Program-made: the position numbers and the translations under genes | Assembly: GCA_964484475.1 (NCBI GenBank) | Contig: CAZAFU010000097.1 | Coordinates: forward strand, 1 to 10,856 | Length of the DNA stretch: 10,856 nt | Direction of reading: 5' to 3' | From: Parvularcula sp964484475 | Lineage (GTDB): Bacteria; Pseudomonadota; Alphaproteobacteria; Caulobacterales; Parvularculaceae | Notes under the pieces: generated by a model | Told to the model about the DNA's origin: nothing | The model's database searches: none | What the model saw: the letters and a program-made list of their open reading frames with translations, nothing else | Shown: positions 6,778 through 10,856 of the stretch, piece by piece | Numbering within the stretch: position 1 is the first letter of the stretch | Layout of the letters: each line of letters begins with the position of its first letter

Positions 6778-7143
6778 TTACTTGTTGGACGGCGAGAGCG
6801 GAGCCATGCCGCTTTGCTGGAGCGCGCGCAGGAGGTCGTCTTCCGACACCGTGTCGTGCTCCGGGAGGTCGGCCTTCTCGGCCGCCGCGCCTTCCGCCTC
6901 GTCCGGCTCGTCGACATCGAGCTGGGTCTGCAGCGAGGTGACGAGATCCTCGGTGATCTCGTTCGATGTGATCTTGTCCGCCGCAAGCTCGCGCAGGGCG
7001 ACCACGGGGTTCTTGTCGCGGTCGCGATCGACCAGCGGCGCGGCGCCCGATGCGATCATCCGGGCGCGGTGAGCGGCCAGGAGAACGAGGTCGAACCGGT
7101 TATCGACTTTTTCGATGCAATCTTCGACGGTGACGCGCGCCAT
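6778..7143 (-). CDS. rpoZ: DNA-directed RNA polymerase omega subunit
   Basis: Small RNA polymerase subunit that folds around the beta' C-terminus and assists assembly. It also helps form a ppGpp site in proteobacterial enzymes. The product from ATG 7143 is 121 residues and starts MARVTVEDCIEKVDNRFDLV, followed by LLAAHRARMI and DKNPVVALRELA, the conserved omega core (1-60). An acidic low-complexity tail ends in DLLRALQQSGM. I prefer 7143 to the ATG six codons earlier (7161) because MARVTVEDC is the family start and GGAG at 7149-7152 sits five bases before it. It is the first gene of the long minus-strand run and precedes rel, a common alphaproteobacterial order. Confidence 0.95.
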   Translation of the reverse strand: MARVTVEDCIEKVDNRFDLVLLAAHRARMIASGAAPLVDRDRDKNPVVALRELAADKITSNEITEDLVTSLQTQLDVDEPDEAEGAAAEKADLPEHDTVSEDDLLRALQQSGMAPLSPSNK

Positions 7144-7177
7144 GGGGTCTCCAGAAATCAAGAGGGGGGACCCGCGC

Positions 7178-7205
7178 CCATAAGCGTGATCCGCGCGAAA
7201 GGCAA
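7178..7205 (-). promoter_or_regulatory. Possible promoter of the rpoZ-rel gene run
   Basis: On the minus strand TTGCCT (7205-7200) and TTATGG (7183-7178) are separated by 16 bases. This is a weak housekeeping-sigma match about 35 bases upstream of the rpoZ start. The -10 match is poor. The 143-base divergent region 7144-7286 must hold promoters for both rpoZ and nadK, but I see no convincing plus-strand promoter. Confidence 0.25.
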
Positions 7206-7286
7206 GCCGGTCCGCCCTCTTCCCCGGCCGTGCCGGCCCCGGCCAGCCGACTGGACTTTGCCAGCAACCCTCGCCAGCCTGCCGCG

Positions 7287-8075
7287 ATGCGCCGTGACCC
7301 GCCCAAGAAAGGCGAAATCGCCTTCATCGCCAACGACCGCCCCGCTGCGCAGCGGGCTTTCAAGGAGCTGACCTCGTTCTACGGCCAGGCCGAGCCGGGG
7401 GATGCGAAGGTCGTCGTGGCCCTGGGCGGCGACGGCACCATGCTCGAGGTGCTGCGCGGAACGATGGAGCACGGCGGAACGCCGGTCTACGGCATCAATT
7501 GCGGGACCGTGGGGTTCCTGATGAACCCTCTCGGCGAGATCGCCCGGCTACCCCAGCGGATCGCGACGGCGGACAGGGCGGTGATCAATCCCCTCCTGAT
7601 GAGTGCGACCGACCAGTCCGGTACGAGACACGAGGCGATGGCGATCAACGAGGTCTCGCTGATCAGGCAGACCCGCCAGACCGCGCGCATCGGGATCATG
7701 GTCAATGGCGAGACCCGCCTGGGCCAGCTGATCTGCGACGGGGTGATGCTCGCGACCCCGGCAGGCTCCACCGCCTACAACCTTTCGGCCCACGGGCCGA
7801 TCCTGCCGATCAATTCGAACCTGCTCGCGCTGACACCGATCAGCGCCTTCAGGCCCCGCCGCTGGCGGGGAGCGCTTCTTCCCTATGACGCGGAGGTAAA
7901 ATTCGTGGTGCAGGACTCCGAATTCAGGAGCTGCGCCGCAACAGCCGACAATGTCGAGGTCCGCGACGTTATCGAGGTGACCGCGCGCGTTCTCCGGGAC
8001 AGGCGCATGACCCTCCTGTTCGACCACGGCACCGGCCTCGAAGAGCGTATCCTCCGGGAACAATTCGAGGATTAG
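7287..8075 (+). CDS. nadK: NAD kinase
   Basis: Phosphorylates NAD to NADP using ATP or polyphosphate, in the cytoplasm. From ATG 7287 the protein is 262 residues, matching the short alphaproteobacterial type. The catalytic GGDG is in GGDGTM at 47-52, followed by GINCGTVGFLMN (69-80), NE at 121-122 (NEVSL) and TPAGSTAYN at 157-165, and the RPRRWRGALLP segment further on. A GTG at 7230 in the same frame would add 19 residues of Pro/Ala-rich sequence. I prefer 7287 because IAFIANDRP then lies at the usual distance, though neither start has a good Shine-Dalgarno. It is divergent from rpoZ and followed by a probable terminator. Confidence 0.95.
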   Translation: MRRDPPKKGEIAFIANDRPAAQRAFKELTSFYGQAEPGDAKVVVALGGDGTMLEVLRGTMEHGGTPVYGINCGTVGFLMNPLGEIARLPQRIATADRAVINPLLMSATDQSGTRHEAMAINEVSLIRQTRQTARIGIMVNGETRLGQLICDGVMLATPAGSTAYNLSAHGPILPINSNLLALTPISAFRPRRWRGALLPYDAEVKFVVQDSEFRSCAATADNVEVRDVIEVTARVLRDRRMTLLFDHGTGLEERILREQFED

Positions 8076-8080
8076 GTCTT

Positions 8081-8115
8081 GGTAACGGGTCTTTAAACGG
8101 CGTTAACCCTTTTTC
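8081..8115 (+). terminator. Probable rho-independent terminator of nadK
   Basis: GGTAACG (8081-8087) pairs with CGTTAACC (8101-8108), a 7-bp stem with one bulged A. The sequence then reads C and five T. It begins five bases after the nadK stop. The stem is modest and has a 13-base loop, so strength is uncertain. Confidence 0.5.
8092..8107. promoter_or_regulatory. CtrA-like TTAA pair upstream of the EAL-domain gene
   Basis: The sequence TTTAAACGGCGTTAAC contains TTAA-N6-TTAAC or, shifted by one base, TTTA-N7-TTAAC. The CtrA consensus in alphaproteobacteria is TTAA-N7-TTAAC, so this is a near match with one mismatch or one base short. It lies about 60 bases before the start of the EAL-domain gene and overlaps the nadK terminator stem. 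Chance occurrence cannot be excluded. Confidence 0.3.
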
Positions 8116-8166
8116 CCCTATTCCGATCATGGCCGCCGATGGGTGCGGTTTCATGATGGGTTTTCG

Positions 8167-9921
8167 ATGGCTGCTCGAGCGCTGACATTATCGCGAAGCG
8201 ACCTCGATGAAGCGTTGAGTTCGCGGCAGATCAATCTTCTCTATCAGCCGGTCTTCTCCCTGACCGAGAAGGCCCTGAGCCGCGTGGAAGCTCTCGCTCG
8301 CTGGGATCATCCGCGTTTCGGCACCATGCTGCCGGCGGTGTTTCTGCCTGCGTTCGAAACAGAGGGGCGGCTCACGGCCCTCACCCGGCGCGTGGTCGAA
8401 CGGGCCGCCAGCGAATTCGGCGCCTGGCCCGAGAGGGGCGACGTTGCTCTCTCGATCAACCTTGCCGCGGCCGACTGCTCGGACCCCTCGCTCCCCGAGA
8501 CCGTGTCCAGCGTCCTCAAGGCCACGCGAATCGACCCGTCGAGGTTCATCTTCGAGTGCCCGGTCAGGCTGATCGACGCTTCGCCATCGAGGAAGATCCT
8601 GGCCGAGCTGAAGGATCTCGGTGTCCGCCTCGCCGCGGAGCTCATGAGCCGCAGCGACGATCTCGACCTGACCTTCGACATCGCCGCCTTCGACGAGATC
8701 AAGGTTCCCGGGCGCGGCCTCCTGCGCGCCGCCCGGAACAACCACCTCGCGAGCCTCCAGCAGACCGCCGACCTGATCCGGAGGGCGGAAGCCGAAGGCG
8801 CGCTCGTCACCGCGATCGGCGCCGAGAACGAAGTGGCCTGCCAGGCTTTCAAGACCCTCGGTTTTCATCTGGTCCAGGCGAATGTCATCTCCTCGGCTCT
8901 CACACTCGAAGAGCTGAACGAGGCGAAGGTGACCGCCTCGCTCGAAGCGCTCGACAGGACTCATGCCTCCGAAGAGGAGGAAGAGCAGACCGAATCCGGC
9001 GCCGAACCGGACGAGAGCCTCAAGAGCCGGCGGCGCGAACTTCAGGGCGAGGCCCTCCGCCGTGCCGCGGAACGGAAGATCGAAGCCGCCGAGGAAGAGG
9101 TCTCCCGTCAGAAGGGAGCCCTTGCCATGCAGAGAAAACTCGCCGAGCGGTTCGGTGAAGACACCGAAGCGCCCGAGGAAAAGGAGGGCATGGACATCCA
9201 GCAGCAAAAAGAAGCCCTGATGGCCGCCGAGAGCAAGGCTGGCCTCCTGATGCGGACGGACCTCGCATCGGCGTCGCTCGGCTATGGCGCCAGCCCCCTG
9301 AGGTCGAACCGCAGGGCGAAATCGGCCATTCTCGTCGTCGACCCCTCCGAAAACAACGTGCGCGGACTGTCCCGGGAGCCCGAGGTCGCCCGCGCGATCG
9401 CCGATGTCCTCGACGCCCTTCCCGATGCCGTCGAGGCGCGCGAGAAGGACTGGACCGACACGAGCGCTGATCCGAAGGCGGACAAACTCGACGAGGTGGT
9501 CGCCGAGCTTCCCGAGATCGAACCCGAAGAAGCCCATGCGGGCCTTAATCTCGGCCCCATCGAGGACGAGCTCCTCGAACTTGCCGGCCGCCTGAGGTAT
9601 ACCCAGCCGAAGCGGAAGAACTTCCTGACCAGGAAATACAGGCTGAAGGTCACCCATTTCTGGCCGAGGCCCTGGCGGCGGGCCTATGACCGGATGGTCG
9701 CGGCCCGTGCGTCAGACCGCTCCGGGCTTGCCGAAGAGGATGCTCTCGACGCGTTCCGCAGTCAGCGGAGCGAGGAGGATACCGTTCCGGTAGTGCCCCT
9801 GAGCGCGGACGATGTGACCGTAGCGCCCGTCCCGTCCGATAAGGGGGCCGGTCCGGCTGGTGAAGGGTCTCAGCCCCTCGATGGCGTCGAGGCGCTGCGC
9901 GCGGGCGAGACACGGGAGTAG
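8167..9921 (+). CDS. Degenerate EAL-domain protein with coiled coil and basic C-terminal region
   Basis: 584 residues from ATG 8167; an in-frame GTG at 8143 would add eight. Residues about 10-250 align by eye with the EAL cyclic-di-GMP phosphodiesterase fold: LLYQPVFSL, EAL at 41-43, INLAAAD with N98, FECP with E130, FDEIK with K179 and HLVQAN with Q237. Key catalytic positions are changed. The usual DDFG after the 'LGVRLA' strand is ELMS (158-161), the Asp after K179 is replaced by Pro 181, and the Glu of the usual EGVE is Ile 217. It is therefore probably not a phosphodiesterase and may bind c-di-GMP or a partner protein. Residues 258-360 are highly charged, with a likely coiled coil. Residues about 478-510 are basic and Trp-rich. 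The last 69 codons (from 9712) lie antisense to thiO. No signal peptide or membrane segment is visible. I do not recognise a named homologue. Confidence 0.85.
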   Translation: MAARALTLSRSDLDEALSSRQINLLYQPVFSLTEKALSRVEALARWDHPRFGTMLPAVFLPAFETEGRLTALTRRVVERAASEFGAWPERGDVALSINLAAADCSDPSLPETVSSVLKATRIDPSRFIFECPVRLIDASPSRKILAELKDLGVRLAAELMSRSDDLDLTFDIAAFDEIKVPGRGLLRAARNNHLASLQQTADLIRRAEAEGALVTAIGAENEVACQAFKTLGFHLVQANVISSALTLEELNEAKVTASLEALDRTHASEEEEEQTESGAEPDESLKSRRRELQGEALRRAAERKIEAAEEEVSRQKGALAMQRKLAERFGEDTEAPEEKEGMDIQQQKEALMAAESKAGLLMRTDLASASLGYGASPLRSNRRAKSAILVVDPSENNVRGLSREPEVARAIADVLDALPDAVEAREKDWTDTSADPKADKLDEVVAELPEIEPEEAHAGLNLGPIEDELLELAGRLRYTQPKRKNFLTRKYRLKVTHFWPRPWRRAYDRMVAARASDRSGLAEEDALDAFRSQRSEEDTVPVVPLSADDVTVAPVPSDKGAGPAGEGSQPLDGVEALRAGETRE

Positions 9922-10686
9922 GCGCAAAGCGTCTCTCTCCACATCCGCAAGGGTGGCCGAAAAGGTCCCCGGCCATTCCTCCGTAGCCCCCACATAGAGC
10001 GTTCCGTCAGCCCGGGGCACGAAGTAGACCGTGGGTGAGCGCACGATATTCGGGACCGATCCGTCGTCTTCGGGGTGGAGGCGGTAATGCACCGCCGCTC
10101 CTTTCACGCCCTGAAGGCCTTCAGGACCGAGACCCTTCTCCGCTCCGGTTGCGATGACGATCTGTTCGGCGCTGATCTCCTCTGCCCCGACGGTGACGCG
10201 ACCGTTCTCGATCCGCCCCGAGCCCCGGATGTAGCGGCCGGAGAGCTCGGCCATGCGACGGGTCAGGGTGCGGACCAGAGCGTGTGGTTCGACCGCTCCC
10301 TCGCCCGGTGCGAATGCTGCTGGCTGGCGTGAGAAGGCGGGGAGGGCTGAGGGTTCGGGTTTGACCAGGGCTCCCTGGGGCCGAGCATGGAAGCCGATGC
10401 CGTAGATACCGTCCCGGCGGTAGGAGAAGGCCCGCCCGGGATCGGGACTGACCCGTCGGGCAAACTCCTCCCAGCGCGACAGGCCCTCCTGCATGAGATC
10501 CTGCATCGCGCCGTCCGAGGCATCGTGCGAGCTTTCGAAGGCCGGGCTCAGCATACCGCCCGCCGCGGCGGTACCGCCCGGAGAGCCCTTTCCGACCAGC
10601 ACCACCCGGTGGCCGCGATCGGCCAGGTGAAAGGCGCAGGCCGCCCCGATCACTCCATCGCCGATCACTGCCACTTCGTATTCCAT
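9712..10686 (-). CDS. thiO: FAD-dependent amino-acid oxidase, ThiO (glycine oxidase)-like
   Basis: Members oxidise glycine or related amino acids; in thiamine synthesis ThiO supplies dehydroglycine for the thiazole ring. The 324-residue protein begins with a Rossmann fold, VAVIGDGVIG, with GDGVIG at 9-14. The AAGGMLSP segment at 41-48 is typical of ThiO. A GIYGIGF strand and IVIATGA follow. The family C-terminus GLRPFTSRTGPLIG then GHYRNGILLAPLTA is well conserved, so the 3' end is real although it lies opposite the EAL-domain gene. The ATG at 10686 has GAGG at 10694-10697, seven bases away. Oddly, the residue expected to be Glu or Asp after the second strand (VVLV) is Gly 32. No other thi genes are visible, so the name is by family resemblance; another DAO-family oxidase is possible. 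Confidence 0.75.
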   Translation of the reverse strand: MEYEVAVIGDGVIGAACAFHLADRGHRVVLVGKGSPGGTAAAGGMLSPAFESSHDASDGAMQDLMQEGLSRWEEFARRVSPDPGRAFSYRRDGIYGIGFHARPQGALVKPEPSALPAFSRQPAAFAPGEGAVEPHALVRTLTRRMAELSGRYIRGSGRIENGRVTVGAEEISAEQIVIATGAEKGLGPEGLQGVKGAAVHYRLHPEDDGSVPNIVRSPTVYFVPRADGTLYVGATEEWPGTFSATLADVERDALRLLPCLARAQRLDAIEGLRPFTSRTGPLIGRDGRYGHIVRAQGHYRNGILLAPLTAERVESILFGKPGAV

Positions 10687-10695
10687 GCGCCCGCC

Positions 10696-10856
10696 TCAGA
10701 AGGACATCGGGTCCCGGCTGCTCCGCTCCGCGCCCTTCTGCAAGAGGTGAGTCTTCTCCCGGCTCGAAACCGAAGACCCGAAATAGTAGTTCATGACCGC
10801 TGCGGCCATGGCGCCGAGGGCACCGAGCATGATCGAGAACTCGGTCTCCGCTTCGC
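10696..10856 (-). CDS. Small membrane protein, C-terminal fragment, possibly holin-like
   Basis: The last 52 codons of a gene that enters from the right edge and stops at TGA 10698-10696, nine bases before thiO. The fragment reads as a single hydrophobic helix (FSIMLGALGAMAAAVMNYYF) followed by GSSVSSREKTHLL and a polar tail ending DPMSF. A final helix ending in 'YYFGSSxxSxxKT' resembles the C-terminus of three-helix holins found in alphaproteobacterial phages and gene transfer agents; this is a recollection of the pattern, not a search result. The frame is supported by its stop position relative to the thiO Shine-Dalgarno and by the coherent helix. The rest of the gene is needed for a firm call. 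Confidence 0.6.
   Translation of the reverse strand, partial: EAETEFSIMLGALGAMAAAVMNYYFGSSVSSREKTHLLQKGAERSSRDPMSF

Noticed and set aside
4403..7072. An 889-codon open frame on the plus strand opposite rel and most of rpoZ
   Set aside because: It has no family motif, and the conserved RSH and omega motifs are all on the minus strand. It is open because of high-GC codon bias.
7230..7286. Longer nadK start at GTG 7230
   Set aside because: The added residues are not family-like and there is no ribosome binding site; kept only as an alternative.
8188..9657. A 489-codon open frame on the minus strand opposite the EAL gene
   Set aside because: No recognisable domain; it mirrors the codons of the plus-strand EAL-fold protein.
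1..10856. CRISPR arrays, tRNA or rRNA genes, insertion sequences, toxin-antitoxin pairs
   Set aside because: I looked for regular repeats, cloverleaf-like elements, transposase motifs and small paired genes and saw none.

Overview
The window looks like core chromosome of a GC-rich alphaproteobacterium. The gene order rpoZ - rel - pyrE - pdxJ - acpS - lepB - rnc - era - recO is typical of that class. The single bifunctional Rel/SpoT-type enzyme and the short 'LGINIDH' PdxJ type fit as well. I cannot place it more precisely; a Caulobacterales/Parvularculales-like lineage is a guess.

Region 1 (1-7143, minus strand) is one long, tightly packed gene run read from right to left: rpoZ, rel, pyrE, pdxJ, acpS, lepB, rnc, era and the first 35 codons of recO. 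After a 68-base gap that holds a perfect 11-bp hairpin between rpoZ and rel, every junction overlaps or nearly touches. Four consecutive junctions (rel/pyrE, pyrE/pdxJ, pdxJ/acpS, acpS/lepB) can each be read as the same 4-base start/stop overlap NTGA, using ATG, GTG, TTG and ATG. The run joins an RNA polymerase subunit, the (p)ppGpp enzyme, pyrimidine and vitamin B6 synthesis, acyl-carrier-protein activation, signal peptide cleavage, RNA processing, ribosome assembly and DNA repair: growth functions that are probably transcribed together.

Region 2 (7144-9921, plus strand) is divergent. A NAD kinase gene is followed by a probable rho-independent terminator. A CtrA-like TTAA pair overlaps that terminator. 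Then comes a gene for a 584-residue protein with a degenerate EAL domain, a charged coiled coil and a basic, Trp-containing C-terminal segment.

Region 3 (9712-10856, minus strand) holds a ThiO-like FAD-dependent amino-acid oxidase and, at the edge, the C-terminal fragment of a small membrane protein that may be holin-like. The EAL-protein and thiO reading frames converge and overlap by 210 bases on opposite strands.

No RNA genes, insertion sequences, CRISPR arrays or clear accessory islands are visible. The points most worth a second look are the long hairpin that begins directly after the pdxJ start codon and encodes a non-family N-terminal extension, the catalytically degenerate EAL protein, and its antisense tail over thiO.
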